A DNA stretch of 64,000 nucleotides from Paenibacillus riograndensis SBR5 (GTDB lineage: Bacteria > Bacillota > Bacilli > Paenibacillales > Paenibacillaceae): assembly GCF_000981585.1 (NCBI RefSeq), contig NZ_LN831776.1, positions 1,875,001 to 1,939,000 on the forward strand, read 5' to 3'. Made by a program: the position numbers and the translations under genes. Numbering within the stretch: position 1 is the first letter of the stretch; each line of letters starts with the position of its first letter. The notes beneath the pieces are model-generated. The model searched no databases. It was not told where the DNA came from and saw nothing but the letters and a program-made list of their open reading frames with translations. This document shows positions 18,129 to 27,108 of this stretch, in pieces.

Positions 18129-19943
18129 ATGAATCAACAGGAACTGCTTGATATCATCCGGGCGGCTGGACCGCTGCAGGTGAGCCATTATTATCCGCAG
18201 GGGGATCAGGATGCATTCTGGAAGCGGGCGGCGGAGTCCGGCGAATGGAAGGAGATGATCTCTGAAATCCGGGCTGAGGGTCTGCGGCTGGAAGCTCTGG
18301 ACATCCCGGAGCTGAAGTATTCCCTGTTCACTGCCTTTGCGCGTACAGGCTCCAGGCTGGAGTATGAACGGGTCTATTTCGAACGGAGAAGAAGGCTGAA
18401 TACGTATGCTGTGCTTGTTTTGCTGGAGCCGGAGAATCCGGGATATCTGAGGGGGCTGGAGGATATCCTGTGGTCCATCTGCGGGGAGTACACCTGGTGT
18501 GTTCCCGCCCATTTGCCTCCGGATTTTGCGGTCACGGAGATCGGACGGTTTATTGATCTGTTTTCGGCTGAGACCGGTTTTACCCTAAGCGAAATATCGT
18601 TACTTCTGGGCGGGCGGCTGTCGCCGCTGCTGCGTTCCCGGATCTCGGCTGAAGTGGAACGCAGGATATTCCGGCCTTTTCTGGAAGACGGCCCTTATCA
18701 CTGGGAGACCGCCACACATAACTGGTCTGCTGTCTGTGCAGGATCGGTCGGGGCGGCGGCTATGCTGGCACTGGATGACCCGGCTCAGCTGAGCCGGATT
18801 CTGCACAGGACGGAACGCTGCATGCACTTCTATCTGGAGGGCTTCGGGGAGGATGGAGCGTGTGCGGAGGGGCTTGGCTACTGGAATTACGGATTCGGAT
18901 ATTTCACGTATTACAGCGATCTTCTGCGGGCCAGAAGCGGAGGGAAGCTGGACTGGTTCCAATGTGACAAGGTCCGCAGCATCGCCGCGTTCCAGCAGAA
19001 ATGCTTCATAGGCGGCAGCCTTGTAGCGAATTTCTCTGATTCGACGCCCCGGGTCCGCGTCCATATGGGCTTGTCCCATTATCTGGCGGCTGAATATTCC
19101 GGTGTCGAGCCACCTCCGGCACAGCTTCGTGCTCCATATACAGAGGATCATTGCAGCCGCTGGGCTCCGGCACTGCGCAATCTGATCTGGACCAGGCAGG
19201 GCAGGGGTGCGCAGGAGTGGGATGCCGCCAGCTTTTATCTTCCTGATGCGGCCTGGATCGTTGCACGGCACGGTTCTCCGGGGAAGGTCTTTGGCTTCGC
19301 CGCCAAGGGCGGCCATAACGATGAACCGCATAATCATAATGATCTGGGCCATTTCATTCTGGCCGGCGGCGGGGAAGTCTACGCCGCGGACCTTGGAAGC
19401 GGAGAGTACACGGCGGATTATTTCGGCAAAGGCCGCTACCGGTATGACTGCAATGGTTCGCAGGGTCATTCGGTGCCGGTTATCAGCGGCCGGTACCAGA
19501 GTGCAGGACCGGAGTATGCCGCTGCAGTGCTGCATGCCGCCGCCGGGACGGACAGGGACGAGCTAAAGCTGGAGTTGTCTAAGGCATATGATACGGAAGG
19601 CCTGAAGTCACTGATCCGTTCTCTGGTATGGCACAAGGAGGAACTCCCCCGTTTGGAGCTGTGTGACGAGTACCTGCATGAGGGGGCGCCGGAGAGCTGG
19701 ACCGAGCGGTTCGTAACCTGGCGGCAGCCGGAACTCCTCCGGACCGGCATCGTCCTGCTGCCGGGAAGTGAAGGCGGCGGAGTAGAAGTACATTACGATG
19801 ACAAGCTGGTGGAACCCGAAATTACGCAACGTGAGTACCGTGATCATTACGGCCGGGAGACGGTCTGGCATACGCTGGATTTTCATGTGCTCCGGCCCGG
19901 CTCTGAGGGCAGATTGGCATTCACATTTCAATTCCTATCATAG
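18129..19943 (+). CDS. Heparinase II/III-like polysaccharide lyase, cytoplasmic
   Basis: 604-aa protein with an N-terminal alpha-toroid region and a C-terminal beta-sandwich of the heparinase II/III type. The signature GGHNDEPHNHNDLGHF begins near residue 394 and holds the conserved His/Asn residues of the lyase site. No signal peptide is visible, so it should act on imported oligosaccharides, cutting uronic-acid-containing chains by beta-elimination to leave an unsaturated end. The neighbouring GH88 enzyme would remove that end. The start follows a GGGGAG site. The exact polymer (glycosaminoglycan, ulvan-like or bacterial exopolysaccharide) is not determined. Confidence 0.85.
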   Translation: MNQQELLDIIRAAGPLQVSHYYPQGDQDAFWKRAAESGEWKEMISEIRAEGLRLEALDIPELKYSLFTAFARTGSRLEYERVYFERRRRLNTYAVLVLLEPENPGYLRGLEDILWSICGEYTWCVPAHLPPDFAVTEIGRFIDLFSAETGFTLSEISLLLGGRLSPLLRSRISAEVERRIFRPFLEDGPYHWETATHNWSAVCAGSVGAAAMLALDDPAQLSRILHRTERCMHFYLEGFGEDGACAEGLGYWNYGFGYFTYYSDLLRARSGGKLDWFQCDKVRSIAAFQQKCFIGGSLVANFSDSTPRVRVHMGLSHYLAAEYSGVEPPPAQLRAPYTEDHCSRWAPALRNLIWTRQGRGAQEWDAASFYLPDAAWIVARHGSPGKVFGFAAKGGHNDEPHNHNDLGHFILAGGGEVYAADLGSGEYTADYFGKGRYRYDCNGSQGHSVPVISGRYQSAGPEYAAAVLHAAAGTDRDELKLELSKAYDTEGLKSLIRSLVWHKEELPRLELCDEYLHEGAPESWTERFVTWRQPELLRTGIVLLPGSEGGGVEVHYDDKLVEPEITQREYRDHYGRETVWHTLDFHVLRPGSEGRLAFTFQFLS

Positions 19944-19961
19944 ATGAACGGCGGTGCTTGA

Positions 19962-21101
19962 ATGATGAGACAAATGGAAGATACGGCTTGGGTAGAAGAA
20001 GCCTGGAGTAAGGCACTGGAGAAAACGGGGATAAACAGCCAAAGCATCGGCGCTGAATTCCCTCACGCGAGCCAGGGCGGCAAATACGTGCTCGAAGCCC
20101 CGGATTGGTGGACCGCCGGATTTTGGCCCGGTATGCTGTGGCAGTTCTACGGAGAATGCGGTGACGAGAGCCTGAAGGCGATTGCCGAACACTGTGAGAA
20201 ACGGCTTGACGAGGTGCTGGACGGCTACGTCAGACTGGATCATGATCTGGGCTTTATGTGGACTCTAACCAGTGTGGCGAATTACAAGCTGACAGGAAAT
20301 GAAATATCGCGGATTCGGGCCTTAAAAGCGGCCAATTACTTGTCCGCCCGCTTCAACCTGAAAGGCCGCTATATCCGGGCCTGGAATCCTTGGCGGGAAG
20401 GGGAGGACAACAGTGGTGTTGCAATTATTGACTGCTGCATGAATACCAGCCTGTTGTTCTGGGCTTCCGCAGAGACAGGCGATCCGCGCTACCGTCATAT
20501 CGCCGAGGCGCACATGGATACCGTGCTGGAGTATTTCATCCGGGCAGACGGCTCGGTGTACCATATCGTCAACTTCAATCCGGACACGGGGGAGGTGAAG
20601 GAGAAGCTTGGCGGGCAGGGTTATGGTCCTGAATCTGCCTGGTCGCGCGGCGCAGCCTGGGCTATTTACGGCCTGACGCTGGCGTACCATCATTCGGGCA
20701 AACAGGAGTATCTGCATGCTGCCCAGCGGGTGGCGGATTTCTTTTTGACCCGGCTTCCGGAAGATCATGTTCCCCATTGGGACTTCCGGGCGCCAGGGGA
20801 AATTGGTGAAATCCGTGATACCTCTGCCGGCTCCTGCGCAGCGAGCGGCCTGCTGCTGCTGGCCCGCCTGGCAGGCGATCCGGAGTCACATATGTACCGC
20901 AGCGGTGCGCTGAAGATCATGGAGTCCCTTTTCCGGAATTACGGAACCTGGGACCAGCCGGACGAGGAAGGGCTGCTGCTTCACGGAACAAGCAACTATC
21001 CGGAGAACCGCAACATTGACGTTCCCCTTATCTACGGCGATTTCTTTTATGTCGAGGCGCTGGCCCGGCTTAAGGAAGCCGGCCCGTTCTACTGGGAATA
21101 G
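19962..21101 (+). CDS. GH88 unsaturated glucuronyl hydrolase
   Basis: 379-aa cytosolic enzyme that hydrates the double bond of unsaturated uronic acid at the non-reducing end of oligosaccharides made by lyases, releasing a keto-uronic acid. Candidate catalytic aspartates are D95 in LDHDLGFMW and D157 in AIIDCCMN. DWWTAGFWPGM and SAWSRGAAWAIYG are family landmarks. The length is normal for the family. The start has two tandem ATGs with a weak binding site, which suggests translational coupling to the lyase 18 bases upstream. Last gene of the operon; no uptake system for the substrate is adjacent. Confidence 0.92.
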   Translation: MMRQMEDTAWVEEAWSKALEKTGINSQSIGAEFPHASQGGKYVLEAPDWWTAGFWPGMLWQFYGECGDESLKAIAEHCEKRLDEVLDGYVRLDHDLGFMWTLTSVANYKLTGNEISRIRALKAANYLSARFNLKGRYIRAWNPWREGEDNSGVAIIDCCMNTSLLFWASAETGDPRYRHIAEAHMDTVLEYFIRADGSVYHIVNFNPDTGEVKEKLGGQGYGPESAWSRGAAWAIYGLTLAYHHSGKQEYLHAAQRVADFFLTRLPEDHVPHWDFRAPGEIGEIRDTSAGSCAASGLLLLARLAGDPESHMYRSGALKIMESLFRNYGTWDQPDEEGLLLHGTSNYPENRNIDVPLIYGDFFYVEALARLKEAGPFYWE

Positions 21102-21143
21102 GAGTTAATAAATTTTTCATATGACTCTCCGTGTTACTTAAGC

Positions 21144-21149
21144 TATAAT
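21144..21149 (+). promoter_or_regulatory. Possible sigma-A -10 element of the symporter gene
   Basis: TATAAT lies 32 bases before the preferred ATG at 21181, inside the alternative upstream start at 21148. This supports the downstream start. No good -35 is visible. Confidence 0.45.
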
Positions 21150-21180
21150 GAGGTCTAAAAAAGAAAACGGGGCGTTAGGA

Positions 21181-22533
21181 ATGAATCAGTTTAAAGGTGA
21201 AACAAGCCTGCTTTCGGAGAAAAAGGAGCGTTTTTCTTCCAGCGGCTTTATTTTTGCGGCCATTGGCAGCTCAGTGGGCCTGGGGAATATGTGGAAGTTC
21301 CCTTATATTACAGGAGAAAATGGAGGGGCGGCTTTTTTCCTGCTCTTCATCGTCTGTCTGGTGCTGATCGGCTTGCCGGTATTGCTGGCTGAGCTGGCCA
21401 TCGGACGCAGCGGACGCGGAAGCGCGGCGACTTCGTTCATACGGGCCGGAGGGGGGAAAGGCTGGAAGGCAGCCGGAATTCTGCAAGTGGTGGCGCCGTT
21501 TCTGATCCTCTCCTTTTATATTATTGTTGCAGGCTGGACGCTGAACTACGCGCTGATCGCCTTCAATGGTCAATTGTTCAGCACAAGTGATTATGCGGGT
21601 CAGTTTGGCTCCTTTATCTCAGGGTATATGCCGATAGTCTGGCAGGGCGTTGCCATGCTGATTACGGCGGGTGTAGTCATCCTTGGGGTTTCTGGCGGGA
21701 TTGAAAAATTTAATAAAGTATTGATTCCCGGCCTGGTCGTTCTTCTCATTGTGTTGATGATTCGCGCCGTAACGCTGCCGGGTTCAGGCGAAGGGGTATC
21801 CTTTTTCCTCAAACCGGACTTCTCGGTGCTGACGGCCGAATCCGCGCTGGTCGCCTTGGGACATGCCTTCTTCTCGCTGTCGCTCGGGATGGGGATTCTG
21901 CTGACTTATGGTTCTTATGTGGATAAAAGACAGTCGCTGGGCAGCGCAGCACTGGCGATTGGCGCCGGAGATCTGGTGTACGCGTTTATCGCCGGATTGA
22001 TTATTTTTCCGACGACATTCTCGTTTGGCATTGCCCCCGACCAGGGGCCTTCACTGATATTCATCGCGCTGCCGGCAGCTTTCTCGGCCATGCCCTTTGG
22101 TTCGTTCTTCGGCGGCCTGTTCTTCATTCTGCTGGCGATTGCCGCTTTGACCTCAGCCGTATCGCTGCTTGAAGTGCCTGTATCCTTCGCTATGGAGCGC
22201 TGGAACTGGAGCCGCCGGCGTGCGGTCTGGATCTTGTCTCTCATCTGTTTCCTGCTCGGTATTCCCTCAGCGATGTCGCTGGGGATGTTCCCGGAGCTTA
22301 CATTCGGCGGCAAAGCCTTGTTTGACTGGATGGATTTCATCACCTCCAACATTATGCTGCCCCTTGGCGGCCTGCTGATCACCATTTTTGCCGGGTACTT
22401 CTGGAAAGGGGCAGCGGAAGCGGCCGGGCTGCAGGCGCGCTGGTTCCGCATCTGGCTGTTCATGCTCCGGTATGTCGCCCCGGTTCTGGTGTTCCTGGTG
22501 CTGCTGCATACCTCGGGAATTTTGACCTTTTAA
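21181..22533 (+). CDS. Sodium-dependent transporter, NSS (SNF) family
   Basis: 450-aa integral membrane symporter of the neurotransmitter:sodium symporter family (LeuT fold) importing an amino acid or amine with Na+. The TM1 sodium/substrate motif GSSVGLGNMWKFPY follows a short cytosolic N-terminus, and about 11 hydrophobic segments are visible; 11-TM prokaryotic members are common. An ATG at 21148 is in frame but coincides with a TATAAT-like -10, so ATG 21181 is preferred, although its binding site (GGGG...AGGA) is poor. It is monocistronic and followed by a terminator. The substrate cannot be predicted from the sequence. Confidence 0.88.
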   Translation: MNQFKGETSLLSEKKERFSSSGFIFAAIGSSVGLGNMWKFPYITGENGGAAFFLLFIVCLVLIGLPVLLAELAIGRSGRGSAATSFIRAGGGKGWKAAGILQVVAPFLILSFYIIVAGWTLNYALIAFNGQLFSTSDYAGQFGSFISGYMPIVWQGVAMLITAGVVILGVSGGIEKFNKVLIPGLVVLLIVLMIRAVTLPGSGEGVSFFLKPDFSVLTAESALVALGHAFFSLSLGMGILLTYGSYVDKRQSLGSAALAIGAGDLVYAFIAGLIIFPTTFSFGIAPDQGPSLIFIALPAAFSAMPFGSFFGGLFFILLAIAALTSAVSLLEVPVSFAMERWNWSRRRAVWILSLICFLLGIPSAMSLGMFPELTFGGKALFDWMDFITSNIMLPLGGLLITIFAGYFWKGAAEAAGLQARWFRIWLFMLRYVAPVLVFLVLLHTSGILTF

Positions 22534-22567
22534 TAGCCGTACTCCGGCAGAAAGAAAGAACACAATC

Positions 22568-22603
22568 AAACCCTGCAACCACACGAGTTGTAGGGTTTTT
22601 GTT
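22568..22603 (+). terminator. Rho-independent terminator
   Basis: 12-bp stem (AAACCCTGCAAC with GTTGTAGGGTTT, one G-U pair), 7-base loop, then a T-rich tail. It serves the symporter and, in the other direction, probably the convergent SDR gene. Confidence 0.8.
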
Positions 22604-22620
22604 GTGTTACTCATCTGGAA

Positions 22621-23388
22621 TCAAACCGAGGTCCAGCCCCCGTCTACATACAGGGTTTGGCCCGTCGTGTAGCTGGAAGCGTCCGAGGCAAAATAGATGG
22701 CTGCACCATTTATTTCCTCCGGATTGCCGGGCCGGCCGATGGGACACTGCGCATTGTACAACTGGAGAAAACTGTCCTGATACAAGGCGCGTTCAGTCAT
22801 TTCCGTGCGGAACAGGCTGGGGCCAATGGCATTTACAGTTATGCCGTATGGAGCCAAGGAAGCCCCCATGCCCCGGGTTATACTCAAGACCGCGCCTTTG
22901 GAGGCATTATAGGCATGAAGCGGAAATGACTTGCTGCCGGTCATGCCGCAGATGGAGGCCATGTTGATAATCCGGCCATACCTTCTCTCCTTCATGGGCT
23001 TAATGACATGCTTGGACATAAGAAAAATACTTTTCAGGTTGGTGTCGATCACCCGGTCCCATTCCCGCTCTTCCAGCTCCTCCACCGAACCGGCGGAGGC
23101 GACCCCGGCATTGTTCACCAGAATATCGATTTGGCCCCAATGCTGTAAAATCGCTTGGACCGCAGTCTCAATCTCATCCTCCCGGATTACATCGCATCCC
23201 AGTGACAGGGTCTGGCGGCCTGCGGATTCGATCTCCCTGGCCGGTGTTATCAGCTTGTCCGGTCTTAGATCCAGAAGGGCCACATCCGCTCCCTGGGCGG
23301 CGAACGCCTTCGCCAATTCTGCGCCAATCCCGCCAGCTGCGCCGGTTACAACGGCCACTTTGCCGCTTAAATCAAACAGATTATTCAT
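22621..23388 (-). CDS. Short-chain dehydrogenase/reductase (SDR)
   Basis: 255-aa classical SDR. The NAD(P)-binding TGAAGGIG is at residues 15-22, the NNAG motif is present (ILVNNAGVAS), and the catalytic YNASK falls near residue 158. The C-terminal GQTLYVDGG is typical. Similar proteins are gluconate 5-dehydrogenase- or 3-oxoacyl-reductase-like; the substrate is not evident. Its ATG overlaps the stop of the acetoacetate-decarboxylase-like gene, so the two are coupled and probably act in one pathway on a small keto or hydroxy compound. Confidence 0.9.
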   Translation of the reverse strand: MNNLFDLSGKVAVVTGAAGGIGAELAKAFAAQGADVALLDLRPDKLITPAREIESAGRQTLSLGCDVIREDEIETAVQAILQHWGQIDILVNNAGVASAGSVEELEEREWDRVIDTNLKSIFLMSKHVIKPMKERRYGRIINMASICGMTGSKSFPLHAYNASKGAVLSITRGMGASLAPYGITVNAIGPSLFRTEMTERALYQDSFLQLYNAQCPIGRPGNPEEINGAAIYFASDASSYTTGQTLYVDGGWTSV

Positions 23389-24188
23389 GATACCCCTCCT
23401 TCATTCTCATACCAGTCCCAGCGTAAATAGGAATACGGCAGGAAATTCACAGGATTGACTTTGGCCAGTACGCTGCCCCGCAGCAGTATGGTGTTGCTGA
23501 CCGTATAGACGCCGCCCAGCAGCTTGACCACCTCCAGCTCAGCCCAGGGATCGTGAGGCGAGTCCGATAGGGTGACTTCAACCTCCGCCGCCTTCAGTAC
23601 GCTTATATCCATGGAGGTGTTCTGCCCAATGAGGAGCGGCGGTACATCGAACCCGTTGCCGTCCGCTGATTTGGAATACTTAATATTGAAGACAGGCAGG
23701 CCGTCTCCGTAATACTCGTCAAGGATTTGCTGTCCGTCCCCGGCATTCATCTTTCCGCTCAATGCCGCTTTGACCCGGAAAAATTCGATACCCCGGCGCG
23801 AAACGCTGCCGCTGATCCGCTGATCCTCCTTACTCAGGCTGATGTTAGCCATCTTCTTGGGAAACCCGTAAATCTCGCGGCCAAGCCCCATGGCGATATC
23901 ATCATTAATCGGCATGGACAGGCAATAGCTTCCAAGCTGTCCGTTATACTGCGCGAGTACGAATATGGCCGCTTCCCGGTAAGGCTCGCAGAAGCTGGTG
24001 CGCGGATAGTCGGCTACAAAGGCCTGGACCAAAGGCCTTGGGCCGGGCTCCAGCGGGGGAGGCAGAATCCGCCGGATAATCCCGGGGGAGGTCTCCCAAT
24101 AAACTGTAAGTGTCTCGGCATTATAAAATGTCGTTGGGGTTGTGGTTCTCTTCACAATTTCGTTCACATCTTTGATAAAGCTGCCCAT
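23385..24188 (-). CDS. Acetoacetate decarboxylase family protein
   Basis: 267-aa protein of the ADC superfamily. The adjacent lysine pair K111-K112 in GREIYGFPKKMAN corresponds to the Schiff-base lysine and its neighbour in clostridial acetoacetate decarboxylase. The start is the ATG after AAGGAGGAG; the frame runs on upstream without a better site. ADC-like proteins also include aldolase/dehydratase-type enzymes on other keto acids, so acetoacetate is only one option. The unit with the SDR is divergent from a PucR-type regulator across 130 bases, which probably controls it. Confidence 0.87.
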   Translation of the reverse strand: MGSFIKDVNEIVKRTTTPTTFYNAETLTVYWETSPGIIRRILPPPLEPGPRPLVQAFVADYPRTSFCEPYREAAIFVLAQYNGQLGSYCLSMPINDDIAMGLGREIYGFPKKMANISLSKEDQRISGSVSRRGIEFFRVKAALSGKMNAGDGQQILDEYYGDGLPVFNIKYSKSADGNGFDVPPLLIGQNTSMDISVLKAAEVEVTLSDSPHDPWAELEVVKLLGGVYTVSNTILLRGSVLAKVNPVNFLPYSYLRWDWYENEGGVS

Positions 24189-24318
24189 CAGCAACTCCTC
24201 CTTCTTTATCGTCAGCTTCAATGTAACATAGACTTTTTCGCGATCATATATATGGAAAATATAAAAATAAATGGAATCGTTGTGCAACTCGCACTATAAT
24301 AAACAGAGGGTGAGAGTG

Positions 24319-25890
24319 ATGAGTATTAGCTTTGAGCAACTAAGCAGACATTTTGACAAGCAAGCAGTCCGTGTTCACCGGAACAGGAGATTAGAGGATG
24401 GGATTTACAGTGATGCTGTACTCATTACGAAGAGTCTAACCTCCTTTGCGCCCGAATTTATCTATGTGGGCAAGAGATCCATGCTGCCGGGGAACGCCGC
24501 TAATATGGAGAATGCCAGCCTGATGCTGATCAATGACGCGGAGCTTCCTGTACAGGAGGATGTCGAGAGCAGCCCGAATATCATTGAGTTTACAGCGGGA
24601 GAAGATGTCTTCGAAATCTACAATCAGACCAGGGAGCTGTTTCTGGAAAAAGCGGAAACGGAGCAGGCCAAGGCAACGCTGCTCAAAGCTTTTGCGGCCG
24701 GAAAAGGGATGGATCACATCGTATCGGTGGCGGCGGATATATTGGGTAATCCGGTAATCGTCATTGATTTAAGCTATAAAGTTCTGGCCTATTCGGACAG
24801 CGAGATAACCGATCCGGTCTGGAGGGATAATCTGCAGAAGGGCTACTGCTCTTATGATTTTATAGCCGCCGTCCAAAAGATGAAAAGCGTACAAAACGGT
24901 GCAAAGTCCGGGGAACCGTATGAAGTGTTCTGCAGCGGCAGTGCTGCCGCGAAAATGGTGGCCAGGATTAAAATCGGGGACAAGCCTGTCGGCAATCTTA
25001 TTTTGCTGGGGACAGAGCGGCCTGTCCATCCGAGGGACCGTGACCTAGCCGCTTTTGCAGGGGAGATGGTGGCGGCGGAACTGCAGAAGAACAGCTTTTA
25101 CCGGAATTCCGCGCATGCCGTATATGATGAGCTGATCTATGATCTGCTGGAGAATCACTTGAGCGGCAAGGAACTTGTCCAAGAGAGGCTCCGCAGCGGT
25201 AATATCAGGCTGACCGGCAGGCTGTCCGTGCTGGTGCTGGATATTGTGCAGTATGATGCTTCCGGCAAATACAACGGATATTTACGGGACCGGATCAGTA
25301 CGCTTTTTACCGCGGAACGTCAGATTTTTTATAATGGGCATATTGTAAGTATCAGGGAACGGAAGCTTAAGGCAGCGAGAATGGATTGTGGTCCTGATAT
25401 ACGCGAATTCCTGACCGCGAATCAGATTCGCCTGGGAATCAGCAGTGAATTCAGCGATATTGCGGATTGCCGCAAATATTATCTGCAGGCGGTCAAAGCG
25501 CTGGAGATCGGCCTGATCGCCATGCCTGCCGACCCGGTGGTCTTATACTCCGATGTGCAGCTGTATGACATATTGTCTGCCCATACACAAGGGGATTACC
25601 GGGAGGTATGCCATCCGGCGCTGCTTACGTTGCGGGAATACGACGGGAAGCACCATGCTGACCTGTACCATACCCTTTTTATCTATCTGAAAAACAACCG
25701 GCAGCTGCAAAGAACCGCCACCGAGCTGTTCATCCACCGCAACACCCTGCGGTACCGTCTGCACCAGATCAGTGTGTTGATCCATGTTGATTTAGACAAT
25801 ATTGATAACGTTCTGAAATTATATATGTCCTATAAAATGACCGCCTACCTTGATAGATTGAAGGAAGCAGGAGAATGCACAAGCGGATAG
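24319..25890 (+). CDS. PucR family transcriptional regulator
   Basis: 523-aa regulator with the PucR/CdaR layout. The central region (about 130-260) looks GAF-like (NPVIVIDLSYKVLAYSDSE is the start of such a fold), then comes a cyclase-like core, and the C-terminal helix-turn-helix (about 450-520) contains NNRQLQRTATELFIHRNTLR. Family members sense purine, amino acid or sugar-acid derivatives. The start ATG 24319 is preceded by GAGGGTGAGAG. The divergent ADC/SDR pair is the likely target. No downstream partner: sigK follows with its own promoter. Confidence 0.87.
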   Translation: MSISFEQLSRHFDKQAVRVHRNRRLEDGIYSDAVLITKSLTSFAPEFIYVGKRSMLPGNAANMENASLMLINDAELPVQEDVESSPNIIEFTAGEDVFEIYNQTRELFLEKAETEQAKATLLKAFAAGKGMDHIVSVAADILGNPVIVIDLSYKVLAYSDSEITDPVWRDNLQKGYCSYDFIAAVQKMKSVQNGAKSGEPYEVFCSGSAAAKMVARIKIGDKPVGNLILLGTERPVHPRDRDLAAFAGEMVAAELQKNSFYRNSAHAVYDELIYDLLENHLSGKELVQERLRSGNIRLTGRLSVLVLDIVQYDASGKYNGYLRDRISTLFTAERQIFYNGHIVSIRERKLKAARMDCGPDIREFLTANQIRLGISSEFSDIADCRKYYLQAVKALEIGLIAMPADPVVLYSDVQLYDILSAHTQGDYREVCHPALLTLREYDGKHHADLYHTLFIYLKNNRQLQRTATELFIHRNTLRYRLHQISVLIHVDLDNIDNVLKLYMSYKMTAYLDRLKEAGECTSG

Positions 25891-25940
25891 ATGATGAAGA
25901 AATAAGTTCCCCTGTACAGGCACTTCTAGGCGATGACCCA

Positions 25941-25948
25941 CATACAAT
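25941..25948 (+). promoter_or_regulatory. Candidate sigma-E-type -10 element upstream of sigK
   Basis: CATACAAT matches the sigma-E -10 consensus (CATACAnT) and lies 72 bases before the TTG start of sigK. In Bacillus, sigK is transcribed by sigma-E with SpoIIID. The corresponding -35 is not clear, as is common for SpoIIID-assisted promoters. Confidence 0.55.
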
Positions 25949-26019
25949 AAAAGGACCATGAACCCGTAGTTCAAACTACAGATCGGTTTCATTGTACATG
26001 TGCGGGAGGTGTCGCCAAC

Positions 26020-26721
26020 TTGCCAGGAATAATAAGCACGATAGCGCTGCTGATCAAAGAACTGACACTGCTGGTATCCTACGTAAGGAATAATGCTTTT
26101 CCCCAACCGCTCTCCGAACAGGATGAAAGCAAATACTTAGGGAGGATGGCGGAGGGAGACGCTAAAGCACGGAATTTACTGATCGAACACAACCTGCGCT
26201 TGGTCGCCCACATAGTAAAAAAATTCGACAACACAGGGGAAGATATGGAGGACCTCATCTCCATCGGCACCATCGGCCTGATCAAGGCCATCGAGAGCTA
26301 CCGGCCGAACAAAGGCACGAAGCTCGCTACTTTTGCTGCCCGTTGTATCGAAAATGAAATTCTGATGCACCTCCGGTCGCTGAAAAAGACGCGCAAGGAC
26401 GTATCCCTGCATGATCCCATAGGAACCGATAAGGAAGGTAATGAAATTACACTTATAGATATTCTCGGCTCCGAGACCGACGATGTAATCAAGGAAGTCG
26501 ATCTGAAGATCGAGAAGAGCAAGATCTACCGCAATCTCGATATTTTGGATGACCGGGAGAAGGAGGTCGTAGTCGGCCGCTTTGGCCTGGACACGGGGGG
26601 CGAAGAGCGGACGCAGCGGGAGATTGCGAAGGAGCTGGGGATTTCGCGGAGCTACGTTTCACGGATAGAGAAGAGGGCGCTGATGAAGCTGTATCATGAG
26701 TTTTATAAGGCGAAGCGGTGA
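26020..26721 (+). CDS. sigK: Sporulation sigma factor SigK precursor (pro-sigma-K), uninterrupted
   Basis: 233-aa mother-cell sigma factor for late sporulation (coat, cortex, spore release). It closely resembles B. subtilis sigma-K: pro-sequence [23 protein letters not shown] with the SpoIVFB cleavage region at LVS-Y cut within it, region 2 ([33 protein letters not shown]) and region 4 ([23 protein letters not shown]). It starts with TTG 26020 after GGGAGGTG. The gene is continuous, with no skin-type element inserted, so no recombinase step is needed before sigma-K can be made. A sigma-E-like promoter lies upstream and a terminator follows. Confidence 0.96.
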   Translation: MPGIISTIALLIKELTLLVSYVRNNAFPQPLSEQDESKYLGRMAEGDAKARNLLIEHNLRLVAHIVKKFDNTGEDMEDLISIGTIGLIKAIESYRPNKGTKLATFAARCIENEILMHLRSLKKTRKDVSLHDPIGTDKEGNEITLIDILGSETDDVIKEVDLKIEKSKIYRNLDILDDREKEVVVGRFGLDTGGEERTQREIAKELGISRSYVSRIEKRALMKLYHEFYKAKR

Positions 26722-26772
26722 GAATTTAAAGATACGTCAAAACAGTTTCCGTAAAGAATATCGTGTTTAATC

Positions 26773-26806
26773 AAGCGACTTGTCTGTGGATGAGTTGCTT
26801 TTTATT
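26773..26806 (+). terminator. Rho-independent terminator of sigK
   Basis: AAGCGACTT pairs with GAGTTGCTT (G-U pairs allowed) around GTCTGTGGAT, followed by T-rich sequence. An almost identical hairpin follows the GH43 gene at 41179. Confidence 0.7.
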
Positions 26807-27058
26807 TTGAGGCGACCTCTATTGTGTTTTTTTAAAAACCGTACCTGAGGACAGGCAAGCCCGGTCCCAAGATCAACCGGATTGCTCCTGAACTACTGGA
26901 TTTTAATCCCGGCGATGGATTTCATGGCAATTCAAAGTCTGCTGTGAGCGGATCGCTTCGGCATAACAGGCAACGAAAATTAAATTTACGACATAGAGGT
27001 AAAACAAGAAATATTTATTCACAATCCACTCTTGTCTGTTTCTATTTTTTCATAGACT

Positions 27059-27092
27059 CATAGTATTTATATCGTAAGGTATAAATACTATG
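27059..27092 (+). promoter_or_regulatory. 13-bp-arm palindrome before the C1q-like gene
   Basis: Perfect inverted repeat: CATAGTATTTATA (27059-27071) and TATAAATACTATG (27080-27092) around an 8-base loop, ending 16 bases before the ATG. There is no T run, so it is more likely an operator or a 5'-UTR hairpin than a terminator. Confidence 0.6.
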
Positions 27093-27108
27093 AAAGTGAG
27101 TGGTGCTT

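Larger units (their letters stand above)
26722..27108. other. 387-bp intergenic region with a possible coding remnant
   Basis: Apart from the sigK terminator and the palindrome at 27059, bases 26841-27045 form a stop-free stretch on the plus strand without a start codon. It reads in part TGKPGPKINRIAPELLDF and looks like a piece of a former gene. Its family was not recognised. Confidence 0.3.

Noticed and set aside
18600..19535. 311-codon antisense frame opposite the heparinase-like gene
   Set aside because: It overlaps the lyase signature region on the opposite strand and has no start context or domain.
26020..26721. Possible skin-like prophage insertion in sigK
   Set aside because: The sigK frame is continuous from pro-sequence to region 4; no recombinase gene or split was seen.
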